Of a DNA stretch of 33,100 nt, positions 21,256 through 32,850 are shown one piece after another. This stretch comes from Saccoglossus kowalevskii (lineage: Eukaryota > Hemichordata > Enteropneusta > Harrimaniidae). Made by a program: the position numbers and the translations under genes. The stretch is taken from NCBI RefSeq assembly GCF_000003605.2, contig NW_003108085.1, positions 495,444-528,543 on the forward strand, in the 5' to 3' direction. The notes beneath the pieces were generated by a model that ran no database searches, was not told where the DNA came from, and was given only the letters and a program-made list of their open reading frames with translations. Every line of letters begins with the position of its first letter. Within the stretch, counting starts at the first letter, position 1.

Positions 21256-22079
21256 GTTGGTTGTAGTCTATTTACCGAGCGCTAACACACCTTTCACCGT
21301 TGATGGAATAATAACATTTACACGACGACATACATCCGGGTACTGTTCAGCTCGGCTTAACTCGCCTCGGCATAGTCGTGGTACACCCAAAAGTCAGTCA
21401 GTCATTGCTTTATTTATTCATATCCAATCACTCATTAATTTATATATAGTCATTCATTCTTTTTTTGATTTTTTTTTCGATTTTTAATTTAAAATGCACG
21501 CTATTTTGGATTTTAACAATCTCTGGTCATTATTACTTGACAGACAACATTATTGCAGATATGGAGAAAAGTTAGCGTGAAGAAATGTTCTCACAAGTTA
21601 CGTTTATACGACATTTTTATTTTATTTTTCATTCTCACCCATTCTCATATAAACAAGACGTGTATTTGAAAACTATGATTTGAATATTCATATGTTAACG
21701 TCATAAAAGCAAATGACCAATCGGCGCCTGTTTTAGTAACGAGAGCATGTATCATCTGTTTCTACAGGTGGAATGATTGGTTTAACGTAACGGAAGGGAT
21801 GCACGCTGATTGGTGCATAAGTAACTGACTACTAGAATGTAGACGATTTTTAACACTGTTTTCCCTTGTCAGGTGATGTAGATACAGATTTCCGACGATG
21901 GTATTTGAACAAGTCTCGTGGCATTGTCACTCTCAACGAGATCTCAGCGGACAATCCACGGGGCTATTTCGTTGTTTAAATACGCATGTCTACAAGGACA
22001 CTTTCGCAGCAGTCTACACAACCGCTGAATAAATCGAAAACAGTTTCTCATCTATCACTGCTCTCAATTTCCCACTACC
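21256..22079. other. Spacer, no gene recognised
   Basis: T-rich low complexity near 21460-21486. No exon-like block found. Confidence 0.55.
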
Positions 22080-22247
22080 TTAAAGCGGGGGAGTCGTCGC
22101 CTGCGCATGCGTCAGATGGCCATAGCGTGTCATTGTTTACAAACAAGCGTCTACTCATGAGCCTTTGCGTTTTCAGCGTGTGTTGTTATCGTTTGCTGGG
22201 ACTCAATTCCCGCGCGTGCGCAGGTGACGACCCTCCCGCTTTATTAA
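22080..22247 (+). mobile_element. TTAA-flanked miniature element, type 3, copy a (~168 bp)
   Basis: Left end TTAAAGCGGGGGAGTCGTCG; right end GACGACCCTCCCGCTTTA followed by TTAA. The termini are inverted repeats containing CCTGCGCATGCG-type sequence. The interior is almost the reverse complement of the element at 22623-22787. The GTCGTC terminus resembles types 1 and 2. Confidence 0.85.
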
Positions 22248-22622
22248 GTAATTTGTTTGTTGCTTTACAAGAGACCCTATTAGCCTTGTACTAGAATTAG
22301 TACCTACCTGAAGTAGCGCGGCGTTATGTGGGAGAAGAGAAATCACGTGACCCATGATAATATCATCACTCAAGTGTTCGGCCACACATGTTGGTACTTT
22401 CTGTTGATTTTGCCCATAACAGGTGTAATGTTATTATATAACCCTAAAGTTACGGCAATTGCTTACAGTTTGAGCAGAACACATTTGAATAATGAATGTA
22501 CATCCTCAGAAAATACCAGAATACTGATCCTTTTCGGGGGGGGGGGAGTACATACAACAACAGAATACCTGAATGAGAATTTCACAGATCTAGTTTCTTG
22601 AACCTCTAAATTACATTTACAT
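22248..22622. other. Spacer between the paired type 3 elements
   Basis: 375 bp. It contains a G run near 22537-22546 and a chance open frame. No gene seen. Confidence 0.55.
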
Positions 22623-22787
22623 TTAAAACGGGAGGGTCGTCACCTGCGCACGCACGGGAATTGAGTCCCAAGCGACGATAACAACACACGCTAAAAACGC
22701 AAAGGCTCATGGGTAGACGCTTGTTTGAAAACAATGACATACTATGGCTGTCTGACGCATGCGCAGGTGACGACACCCCCGCTTTAA
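22623..22787 (-). mobile_element. TTAA-flanked miniature element, type 3, copy b (~165 bp)
   Basis: TTAA at both ends. The interior (GGGAATTGAGTCCCA, AAAACGCAAAGGCTCATG, GACGCATGCGCAGGTGACGA) mirrors copy a with few differences. Together the two copies form a potential long hairpin with a 375-bp loop. Confidence 0.85.
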
Positions 22788-23989
22788 AATAAGACGTCTG
22801 AGACTTCTATGGACTTCACAAGTTGCTGGGAAGGCAAAGAACACTGCAATTAAGAATTTCCGTTTTCGACATTGTGAAATTCTTTCCTTCTGAAAAAAAA
22901 TTTCTACAGAAAAATACCGTATTTATACCAATTAATATCATATTTATTTAAGTTATTGTCATTCAGCTTCTTTCAGTCATAATTCAAGACAAATAAAAGA
23001 AAAAATATAGAGAATTTAGCAAATTATCTTTTTTATTTAATATTCTTGTGTAATCGGTGATTATGAAAATTATTTATGGGTGCATAGGGAATAAATTTCG
23101 TTTTGAATTATTTTTAGTATAAATTTCTGAATTATCTTATTTTTTCAGTGTTTTTTTCTCCCAAAGAACGAAAGAGTTTCACAATGTCGAAAACAGAAAG
23201 TTTTGTCGTAGTGTTAAAGGAAAGTATTTTTTCGACATTTTTTTCAAAGAGAGTTGACGTTAGGATGACGTCGCCTGTACAATATCGCCTGTGAGGAACA
23301 AGAGATTTGCGGTTGGACGTTGCCAATTAGTTTCCATAGCAACACATCCAAGGTCATCTTCTTTTGAAGATTTGAATTCTGATTACAATTTACAATGCCC
23401 ATCCCCCAATAGAGCTATGACGACTGACCTAAATGTAAGGACAACTACTATTATAATACTAGTAACCATGGAAACAAGTCATGCCACGCCTCTCCAGTAT
23501 CTTTTCATTCTGCCCAATTATACAAACGTTGCTTGTTTTTCAATTTGGGGGTTCATCTAATCCACAGGTGTCGAGTTAATGGAAAAGGGAAATAGTGGGT
23601 CACACATAATATGGATAGCGTGGGTGTTTATCAAAAGGAGGACACTCTTATTTATCTTTTTAGGGGATGTACGCCTTTTTTGTGTTTTGAAATGGGAGGA
23701 AGTGTATAACCATTCAGTGTTCTATGCAAGCATGCTTTCACAGATTGTTTCGCTTAAAATCGTCCATTTTGGGGTAATTTAAAAGTTAGTTTTAATCCCA
23801 ATAGACAGATCGTGATAACACATTTCAAATCTTCTTCAGAAATTTCAATTCTTGAACAATAAGTTCAATTCTTAATCATAATATATGTAATAGCGTTTAT
23901 TTTATAACTGGCTGCCTGAAAGAGGTAAACTCTACGTCAGTCAAATTCAAGTCAGTGGGTATATGCAGTTTGACATCAAATAAGTTGAT
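22788..23989. other. AT-rich spacer, no gene recognised
   Basis: Short open frames only. No splice-flanked coding block or RNA gene was identified. Confidence 0.55.
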
Positions 23990-24685
23990 ATTTCATACAT
24001 CTCTGTAGCTCTTCAGACATAATTAAATTAAATTAAATTAAAGTTGATATTTCATTGTATACATCCGACATTTGAAAGTTTACAAAATTTGGTCGTGAGT
24101 TTTATGTATATATATGTCAGATATATGCCTGCAAAGTGGAATTAACATACATCTCTGCAGCTCTTCAGACAAAATTCAATTAAATTCAAGTAAATTAAAG
24201 TTGATATTGCATTGTATACATCCGACATTTGAAAGTTTACAAAATTTGGTCGTGAGTTTTATGTATATATATGTCAGTTATATGTCTACCAAGTGGAATT
24301 AACATACATCTTTGTAGCTCTTCAGACAAAATTAAATTAAATTAAATTAAATTAAAGTTGATATTTCATTGTATACATCCGACATTTGAAAATTTACAAA
24401 ATTTGGTCGTGAGTTGCATGTATATATATATGTCAGTTATATGTCTACCAAGTGGAATTAACATACATCTTTGTAGCTCTTCAGACAAAATTAAATTAAA
24501 TTAAATTAAATTAAAGTTGATATTTCATTGTATACATCCGACATTTGAAAGTTTACAAAATTTGGTCGTGAGTTGCATGTATATATATGTCAGTTATATG
24601 TCTACCAAGTGGAATTAACATACATCTCTGCAGCTCTTCAGACAAAATTAAATTAAATTAAATTAAATTAAATTAAATTACGTAT
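23990..24685. repeat. Tandem array of a ~157-bp unit with an embedded TTAAA microsatellite
   Basis: CTCTTCAGAC recurs at 24009, 24161, 24318, 24477 and 24634, so the spacing is 152-159 bp. Each unit carries a TTAAA pentamer run of different length, then GTTGATATTTCATTG, TTTGGTCGTGAG and an ATATAT run. The spread in unit length comes largely from the pentamer and AT tracts. Confidence 0.93.
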
Positions 24686-24917
24686 AGAGAAAAGTCCAAG
24701 AACACAAATCAAATCAAAAGCATGACAAAGATTGACAAAACAAAACAAAAACAAATGACAAGTACACACATTTGTATTCGCAGACTACAAGCTAAATGTG
24801 AGTACCAACAAACAATCTTTATGTATAAAACAACAACGCCATAGTCCTTATTCAATTCACTTCAAAAGTATAGTTTTGAAAAAAGGGCAATCCTAAACAC
24901 TGCTATTGAATCCTTTA

Positions 24918-26777
24918 TCAAGGTATGTAATAAAATGGGTATGTACACAGATAATGCATCGGAATTCTAGGTATGTGATTAGAATAAAATGGGTATGTAC
25001 ACAGATAATGCGTCGGAATTCTAGAGATGTGATTGGGATACAATGGGTATGTACACAGATAATGCGTCGGAATTCTAGGTATGTGATTGGGGTAAAATGG
25101 GTATGTACACAGATAATGCATCGGGATTCTAGGGATGTGATCAGGGTAAAATGGGTATGTACACAGATAACGCATGCGAATTCTAGGTATGTGATTGGGG
25201 TAAAATGGGTATGTACACAGATAACGCGTCGGGATTCTAGAGATGTGATCAGGGTAAAATGGGTATGTACATAGATAATGCATCGGAATTCTAGGTATGT
25301 GATTGGAGTAAAATGGGTATGTACACAGATAATGCATCGGGATTCTATGGATGTGATCAGGGTAAAATGGGTATGTACACAGATAATGCATCGGAATTCT
25401 AGGTATGTGATTGGGGTAAAATGGGTATGTACACAGATAATGCATCGGGATTCTAGGGATGTGATCAGGGTAAAATGGGTATGTACACAGATAATGCGTC
25501 GGAATTCTAGGTATGTGATTGGGATAAAATGGGCATGTACATAGATAATGCATCGGAATTCTAGAGATGTGATTGGGATAAAATGGGTATGTACACAGAT
25601 AACGCATGGGAATTCTAGGAATGTGATTAGAATAAAATGGGTATGTACACAGATAATGCGTCGGAATTCTAGAGATGTGATTGGGATAAAATGGGTATGT
25701 ACACAGATAACGCATGCGAATTCTAGGGATGTGATTAGAATAAAATGGGTATGTACACAGATAATACGTCGGAATTCTAGAAATGTGATTGGGATAAAAT
25801 GGGTATGTACACAGATAATGCGTCGGAATTCTAGGTATGTGATTGGGATAAAATGGGTATGTACACAGATAATGCGTCGGAATTCTAGGTATGTGATTGG
25901 GATAAAATGTGTATGTACACAGATAATACGTCGGAATTCTAGAGATGTGATTGGGATAAAATGGGTATGTACACAGATAATGCGTCGGAATTCTAGGTAT
26001 GTGATTGGGATAAAATGGGTATGTACACAGATAATACGTCGGAATTCTAGAGATGTGATTGGGATAAAATGGGTATGTACACAGATAATGCGTCGGAATT
26101 CTAGGGATGTGATTAGAATAAAATGGGTATGTACACAGATAATGCGTCGGAATTCTAGAGATGTGATTGGGATAAAATGGGTATGTACACAGATAATGCG
26201 TCGGAATTCTAGGTATGTGATTGGGGTAAAATGGGTATGTACATAGATAATGCGTCGGAATTCTATGTATGTGATTGGGATAAAATGGGTATGTACACAG
26301 ATAATGCGTCGGAATTCTAGGTATGTGATTGGGATAAAATGGGTATGTACACAGATAATGCGTCGGAATTCTAGGTATGTGATTGGGATAAAATGGGTAT
26401 GTACACAGATAACGCATGCGAATTCTAGGTATGTGATTGGGATAAAATGGGTATGTACACAGATAATGCGTCGGAATTCTAGGTATGTGATTGGGGTAAA
26501 ATGGGTATGTACACAGATAATGCGTCGGAATTCGAGAGATGTGATTGGGGTAAAATGGGTATGTACACAGATAATGCGTCGGAATTCGAGAGATGTGATT
26601 GGGGTAAAATGGGTATGTACATAGATAATGCGCCGGAATTCCAGGGATGTGATTAGGATAAAATGGGTATGTACACAGATAATGCGTCGGAATTCCAGGG
26701 ATGTGATTAGGATAAAATGGGTATGTACACAGATAATGCGTCGGAATTCCAGGGATGTGATTAGGGTATGAACACAT
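24918..26777 (-). other. Open frame through the 54-bp minisatellite (619 codons)
   Basis: From an ATG at 26777 the minus strand reads an 18-residue repeat (LCTYPFYPNHIPRIPTHY) about 34 times to a stop at 24918. It has no signal peptide, no non-repeat domain and no coding context. I treat the frame as a by-product of a unit length divisible by three. A repetitive secreted protein is a remote alternative. Confidence 0.3.
24921..26768. repeat. 54-bp minisatellite, about 34 copies
   Basis: The unit contains AAAATGGGTATGTACACAG, ATAATGCGTCGGAATTCTAG and ATGTGATTGG. Unit length is 54 throughout. Variants alternate in pairs in two zones (about 25080-25500 and 25770-26080), giving 108-bp higher-order units. 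Because 54 is divisible by 3, frames stay open on both strands. Confidence 0.97.
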
Positions 26778-27168
26778 AAAAGGTGTGTGGATTGCTATTC
26801 TCAACTGTTCTATTGAATTATATACCTGAGTAAACCTTACATATTTTAAATGAAATTACAAAAATAAACCCGATTTAGTAACACATTTCCACCTAATCTA
26901 GGTCCACTTTTCCAATGTTGCCATGACAATGTCTAGTTCATTACATCGACTAGGAAGAATGTTAGCACTAATTCTGATTTTATGACCCGACATGCTGATA
27001 CAAATATTATTTGCAGCTAAACTTTATTTGTACTTACCCACGATTGTTCCACTAATAATATGATGTGCAGAGTAGCGCATTAACAGCTCCATTTTTTTTC
27101 TCATTTTTTTTAAATTTTATTATTATTATTTTACTTATTTATTTCTGGAGATTTTGTTTTTTGTTTGT
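26778..27168. other. Spacer, no gene recognised
   Basis: AT-rich, with T-rich runs near 27093-27170. Confidence 0.55.
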
Positions 27169-27239
27169 TTGTTTGTATGTATGTGTATGTATGTATGTAT
27201 GTGTGTGTACGTATATATACATATATATATATATATATA
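27169..27239. repeat. GTTT / TATG / AT microsatellite cluster
   Basis: Three adjacent simple repeats: GTTT, then TATG/TG, then an (AT)n run ending near 27238. Confidence 0.85.
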
Positions 27240-27265
27240 GAAATGCCTGCATAGAAATGTATATT

Positions 27266-27329
27266 GGTTAGGATTGGGCCACAGACTAGATTAGTTCGGA
27301 TGAACTACCTCTGTGGTCCACACCAAGAA

Positions 27330-27404
<75 letters not shown>

Positions 27405-27412
27405 TATTATTA
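27266..27412 (+). mobile_element. Possible retroelement 3' tail: hairpin followed by (ATT)n
   Basis: GGCCACAGA and TCTGTGGTCC form a stem around a short loop (about 27277-27319). It is followed by CACCAAGAAA and about 25 ATT units. A structured end followed by a trinucleotide tail is common at 3' ends of non-LTR retrotransposons and SINEs. No coding part is present, so the class is inference. Confidence 0.35.
27330..27403. repeat. (ATT)n microsatellite
   Basis: About 24-25 uninterrupted ATT units, with degenerate continuation to 27412. Confidence 0.95.
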
Positions 27413-28559
27413 ATATAAGATTACTAGAATTGTTATTATTATTGGTGAAATAAATCATCATATAATGTAATGTAATTTAGTTTGATTTGGACTTTGGGGT
27501 TCACACCGAACATTCGACTAATACGCCCACCGCCATACCCATCCACAGACTTTCCGCCAAACAACACAGACTATTACACAGACATAAGGGCAAGGTATTA
27601 TATGGATAGCACAACACTTTAAATTACCCAGAATTCAGTATGATTTGTACCATTGAGTTTACATTCCTGTCATTCTGTTTTGAACCCTCTTACTTCCCAA
27701 GGAGTCTGCTGTCTTTGTTTTTCAAAATTACGTTTCGCAATGTGTGATCAGAATCATTAATTTTTATGTCAAATTTACCCCTACGTTTAGAGAAAAACTG
27801 TTTGTAGAGTTGCTAAATTTACTGTCAATTTTGGAGAATATAATCACCAACACGAGAACTCGCCCACGTCACCTGTCTGCTGATATGTTTATTCCTTAGT
27901 TTCATCCATTCGAAGACATAACCAGGTGCTGATGATTTTCTTCCATTGGATTGTGTCCAATCACAGGCACTGCGGGATACGTAACAGCAGCAAAGGTCGT
28001 ATAAAACAAAGAAATACCCATGATGCTCTGCTTCACCGTTTGCTCTATTACGAACACTGGGCTGTGAATATTTTTGAATGTAAAATATCAGTAAACTACT
28101 GAGTGTTTACAGAACGTTATATTAGAGCCGTTTTAGCTAAGTGAAGTGGCAGTAAACGGCTTTGATTGTTTGTTCAGGGATATTAACATGCTGGATATTA
28201 CCTTTATTTAATCCACTTGTATCATCGTAAAAGTGTATCGTAACAGTTTATCGCGATAGACCATTTGCTGGTTTCTGTTGTGCCCGATGTTCATTACTAT
28301 ACTCAGTTGGAAATAAACAACGTGTTGATTTCAGTATCACGTGATATTTTTGTCCGAGTACGTCACCAGGCTCGTTCGCAGCCAGTAGTGTGATACTTAC
28401 TAAAATGGTCTTTAAATATCTATCCATCTATCACGTGTCTACATACGTGAGTTACGGGACCAGACAAAATAAACACGGGCAACGAAACGCGCAAAAATTG
28501 TAGGTTTGTTCGAAGCAAATTCATGACAAAATGTGCAACCACCGCCGACTATTACAGTG
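27413..28559. other. Spacer, no gene recognised
   Basis: No exon-like block, RNA gene or clear repeat recognised. It lies downstream of the candidate two-exon fragment on the minus strand and would hold its 3' UTR. Confidence 0.5.
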
Positions 28560-28692
28560 TTATGCTGGGTTTAGTCTGACTTCTTCAAGTTCAGTTTCGT
28601 GGCTGGGGCAGCCATCCGTCCAGTCACTCGATCGGTCACAGTTGGGGAAAGTGAGTGTGTAAGTGAGTGGGACATCTCCATCGACGCATTTG
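28560..28692 (-). CDS. Candidate C-terminal exon of the same unrecognised gene
   Basis: After acceptor CGTCTGCCTTTAG the exon supplies the single base that completes the split codon left by the 28922-29029 exon. It encodes 43 residues and then TAA. The peptide has KCVDGDVPLTYTLTFPNC, DWTDGCPS and an acidic end (ETELEEVRLNPA), with three cysteines. The phase match, the acceptor and the orderly peptide argue for a real terminal exon, possibly of a secreted or membrane protein. There is no homology recognition to back this. Confidence 0.38.
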
Positions 28693-28921
28693 CTAAAGGC
28701 AGACGACAATTAGAGTCGAAATGCCGCCAAAACGGCTATTGTTGACACATGGCACGTATTTGCTTACTGGGACAGAAAATTTGGCCACCCAATATCAACG
28801 GGACCAAATTTGTCATTATTAACATTATTCGAATACCGACTGACAACTATTGTCCACACCCCTGTAATTATTTTTTATGTATTGACAAAGTGGCATTTTC
28901 CAATTTGCAAGACCTACTTAC

Positions 28922-29029
28922 AACAGAGTGCCGACAAAAGGGCAGTTTGCCCACGCGAACGCGTTGGCCAGGTGCCCCATGCCGCCGTAAGTGGACGCTT
29001 CCGCGAACTGCGCCTGATATTCCCAGAAA
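28922..29029 (-). CDS. Candidate internal exon of an unrecognised gene
   Basis: 108 nt between an acceptor (AGCAGGTTTCAG) and a consensus donor (GTAAGTAGG). It is locally GC-rich with a high share of G/C in third positions. In the frame starting after one base it encodes FWEYQAQFAEASTYGG then MGHLANAFAWANCPFVGTL, a segment rich in small residues with one cysteine. A second frame is also open, so the frame choice rests on composition. It joins in phase to the exon at 28560-28692. No family recognised; upstream exons were not found. Confidence 0.4.
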
Positions 29030-29063
29030 CTGAAACCTGCTAGCGTTACATTGTGTCGATTTC

Positions 29064-29147
29064 ATGTTAGAAGTATGTGTCGTCTACTGAGATGTTACAA
29101 GTATGTGTCGTCTGCGGAGATGTTAGAAGTGTGTGTCGTCTGCGGCG
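29064..29147. repeat. Three-copy 28-bp tandem repeat
   Basis: ATGTTAGAAGTATGTGTCGT starts at 29064, with variants at 29092 and 29120, each followed by CT(A/G)C(T/G)G(A/C)G. It lies just upstream of the candidate exon at 28922-29029 on the minus strand. Confidence 0.9.
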
Positions 29148-30937
29148 TATATTTTGTCGCCGATGTTGATTGTTTTATATTTAGATTGGTAATCGTTTTT
29201 TAAAGTAGCATACTTCGATCTCACGGAGTGTATGTGCCGAGGGGGGGGGGGGCAAAATTCTGGCGGGAAGTGGAAAACTGAACTGAATAACGTCGACACA
29301 AAATTGACAGAACTGAAGGAGAAATGAAAAAAAAAATTAGTGCTCTCAAAAAACGAACAGATCTCGTAGAATAAAAGGTACTAGTATTACGATTTGTTTA
29401 CACTGTCAATAGTAACCCGCACATAGGAGGCCCTAACTGTGGACGAACCTAGGCACAAGAAATTCAGTATTTATTTAATCCAAAATCTTGATGACACAAA
29501 AACTTTACAATGGAATGCCAGGTATTTTTCCAGTTACGTTCATCGGTCGATAAAGTGAACTGTATCGAATTTGATTGTCTTCGGCCCAGCCTAGTCACGC
29601 TTTCATCGCGTGATCTTTGAAATATGCCCACGACTTTGATAATGGGTTGTCTTTGAGAAAACAAAAGCATTGATCCTAGGTAACCCGATCAAATGTCTAT
29701 TCTTTGCAAAAAAAATAAACTGACTTCTTTCAGTAGGTCACGGTTACGCTAAATTTGACTTTGTTTTTGATTTACACATTATAGTCACCACGAAGCACCT
29801 CACTAAAATAATGATTTTTTTTTGGAAGAATTAATTTACCAAAACAAACCCGAAACCATTTGTGACGGCCTACGTATGTAGGTCACCATGAATAGTATCT
29901 TGTCGGCGCGAAAAAAAAAACACACACACAAAACAAACAAAGCAAACGAAGCCGAGCATTTACCTCACGGAGGAGGTGTACTGGCAGTCTAGTTACAGTC
30001 ACAATATCGCACTTGTGTCCCATAATACTGTGGGGGGAATAGCGTCGGGTACAGGTGTACTTGATAGACATAGATAACGACCCCTGACTCGTGAGAGAAA
30101 CACAAGACGGCTCTACCTGGCATATACTAGTAGTAAAAAAAGTCGATCTTAAACCACCCTCTGCTTTGTTTTCATTCTGAAAGGCACCCAATGCCCAACT
30201 ATTGAAAGATCTGTGACGTCAAACGGCCCATATACCTACATTTAACCTACATATCACACTAGATTTTTAAAGAAATACAAACGACTATATAGTGTATTAT
30301 TAAACAGCTACTGCATGTGTGTGGCATTTTGCGTATATTCGGAATACCTATTCACGACTCGTCAAGCTGCTGTCACTGGCAGCGTATGGGGGTTCTGTAG
30401 TGGGCCGCTACCTGTGGCGGTCCATTATATCTAACATTACTCGCCAAACTACTCGTGTTGTTCTAGCGCAGCAGCAGCAATCGACTTTGCTTGATCAGTT
30501 AATCCGGTGTCTGTATACAAAGACGCTTGCCTGAATTGATCGTCGTTGGACATTCCCATTCAATTTACATGAAATGTGGCATGTATATAAAAATCCCCCG
30601 GTCTAATGGGCCTCGAGCTCGGGAACGACCTGATTTGTTCGAATGTGTAAAAGATATGTCATGCAAGGCTGTCTTCACATTGACGTTAACAATTCAAACA
30701 TTAGTACCACCGCCAAAACTATCTGTTACAAAAATTGTCCCTCGATTTGAGAATTAATTGTTTTCATTTACATTCACTAAACGACAGAATCCAGTAATCC
30801 AAACGGTGAAATTTCACTAAGTCGGGAAGTCATATTTGCCATGCAAATGATGCCTAATTGATTAGGAGTGTGCGTAGGAAACTATCGGTGGGTTTACAAT
30901 GTTCAAAGGAACATTACAGTCGACGGATAGGGGTAAA

Positions 30938-31006
30938 AGGTCTCCTGATTGGGAAATAATCTCCCAATATTTCAACCCAAGTCTATCCACCTAGAACGGG
31001 AGACCT
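30938..31006. repeat. Nested inverted repeats
   Basis: AGGTCTCC (30938) pairs with GGAGACCT (30999-31006). Inside, ATTGGGA pairs with TCCCAAT. It may be a small fold-back element. Confidence 0.5.
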
Positions 31007-31798
31007 GAACACTGTGATGGGCGCCAATTGGGACAATGTATATTTCTTTAGAGGTATCTTGCCTTCCTTACTGTAAAATAGTTTGTCAAAGCAGCTTTCA
31101 ACATGTTTTTTTTTTATGATAAGAATTCTATTTCCCGCGAATTGCTATGAACGACTCAGAGATTAGCAGTATTGCAGAAAGAAAACGGCAGTAGAACTAC
31201 CGTGACACACTGAAAGACAGACTGCCGACAACTTTGAACAAATGGAAATCTAAGAAGGGCAAGAACACTTCATTACTCAGAACACGTGAACTCACGACCT
31301 CCAAATTCCAATTCAGGTGTTGCCGTCCGTGTTGAACTCTTACTGACCTCTCATCATGCAACAATGCTCACACAAAGCCGATACAATATAATTATATGCA
31401 GGAATGCGCGTATGTGTTTTAGGCGGGTGTATACACATTTCAATTAAAAAAAACAAAAAACAAAAAAACGGTTGGTTGTTCAGGGTGGAAGTGTGTGTGG
31501 GCGAGTTGAATTGCATAAGATTGTGACAACATATACCAATTGTAGCATGTTTAAGTCCTAAATTGTATGAAATCCCGACCTCTCTTCTCCGTCTTTATTG
31601 TTCGTTACCTCTTAGTTTATGCAAATTAGGGTTCTGGACTACTTGTGTCACCTTTCACAAAATAATATTTTTTTTTTCATATTTTTATTTGTTTAAAGAA
31701 TTTTGACTCAGACCAGTACACAGAAGGCATTTACACGTCCATTTGGTCTAAAATTTAACACTATTTTTTTTTTGGCGGGAAAAGTGAGTGGATTTAAC

Positions 31799-31853
31799 TA
31801 CCCTCAGACGAGAGAACTACCTAAGTAGTTGCTTCTCTTATTCAGAGAGGGTA
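31799..31853. repeat. Imperfect palindrome
   Basis: ACCCTC ... GAGA-AACTAC-CTAA-GTAGTT ... TTCTC ... GAGGGT: nested complementary arms around a four-base centre. Confidence 0.55.
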
Positions 31854-32717
31854 ATTTGATCGTAAAATATGTCAAATAATTGTTCACCAAACACGATTTT
31901 TCGAGCATAATATACGATACAAAATGCCCAATGTCGTTCCTTGCTTCTGGGCGGTAACGTGCGTACACAAGCGCCCAGTGTATTCAGTTTAATTTGACTA
32001 TTGTGTAAACACTGCATCGTCATGTAATACTGCTAAAATACACTGAGCTCTCTGAATATAGATTCAGACCGGATTGAACAAATTTGGAATATATTTGAAT
32101 GTTAATTGCTATTATGGATTCCTGTCAATAGGAAACAGCATTTATATAATAATAATTACTATTATCCCACTGAAAATTAGGTGTATTTTTTTAACAATAT
32201 TAGGATTCTTATCAATAATAAATGTCTTTTTATACCATGTTACCGTATAAAGAAACGAGTAATGTTTTTATGCAATGTTTAATGACAATTTGAACTCCAT
32301 TTTTTTCGGGAAATTTTTCGGTCTCCTAGTGATATTGACCTACAATAATGAACGCATGAAGAAGGTGGCAAGAAGTTCTTCTATTTAGCGTCAATTGTTT
32401 CTAAAATTATTTCACCTCATTTTCAGCCGTGAGAATGTTTTTTTCTTCTTCTTTTTCTGTCAATGACTCCACCAAGTTCAGCCCCACAATGTTTCTATGG
32501 TTCTACGCCCATTAGCGTACTCAGACGTTTCGGAACACCGAACCTGAACAATTTCGCGCCGTCTTGTCAATTACAACTAGATCTGTCCAACTATGGATTA
32601 AGTGATGACTTTTCAAGGAGAGACTGTCGACCACCGTCGTTAACAAATTGGCACTACACCAACTTAACCAATAGTAAAACAAATAATGCTGTTCACTTGA
32701 AAACAAAATAAGTTGAA

Positions 32718-32850
32718 GTACCACTGTCGCCGCTCCGCGACGTGTTTAATATGTGTTCCTCGCAAACGCACACAACGCGTGAGAAATATATTGTTTGTTC
32801 ACAAGAAATTTGAACACGCGCGCTGCGTGACTACCGCGTCGCGTTAGCGC
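32718..32850 (-). mobile_element. Degenerate type 1 TTAA miniature element, copy d
   Basis: ACACAACGCGTGAGAAATATATTGTTTG followed by GAACACGCGCGCTGCG-type sequence parallels the interior and one terminus of the type 1 copies at 3037 and 3723, but with many differences and no clear TTAA boundaries. It is an older copy. Confidence 0.55.

Larger units (their letters stand above)
29148..32717. other. Spacer with scattered hairpins, no gene recognised
   Basis: Contains a G run near 29240-29251, small palindromes at 30898-30915, 30938-31006 and 31799-31853, and several open frames below 110 codons with no recognisable product. A minus-strand block near 29967-30116 has a possible acceptor and donor but no convincing peptide. 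Confidence 0.5.

Noticed and set aside
21986-22294. 102-codon plus-strand open frame
   Set aside because: Most of it lies inside the type 3 TTAA element at 22080-22247, and the equivalent frame is not maintained in its partner copy.
24906-26624. Four plus-strand open frames of 88-232 codons
   Set aside because: They are reading frames of the 54-bp minisatellite, interrupted only where a unit carries TAG.
24921-26768. CRISPR-like array
   Set aside because: Units are contiguous, with no unique spacers, in a eukaryotic context; it is a minisatellite.
29967-30116. Possible minus-strand exon with acceptor ATATGCCAG and donor GTAAATG
   Set aside because: Two frames give different peptides, neither convincing, and the donor is weak. 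No phase partner could be shown for the exon at 28922-29029.
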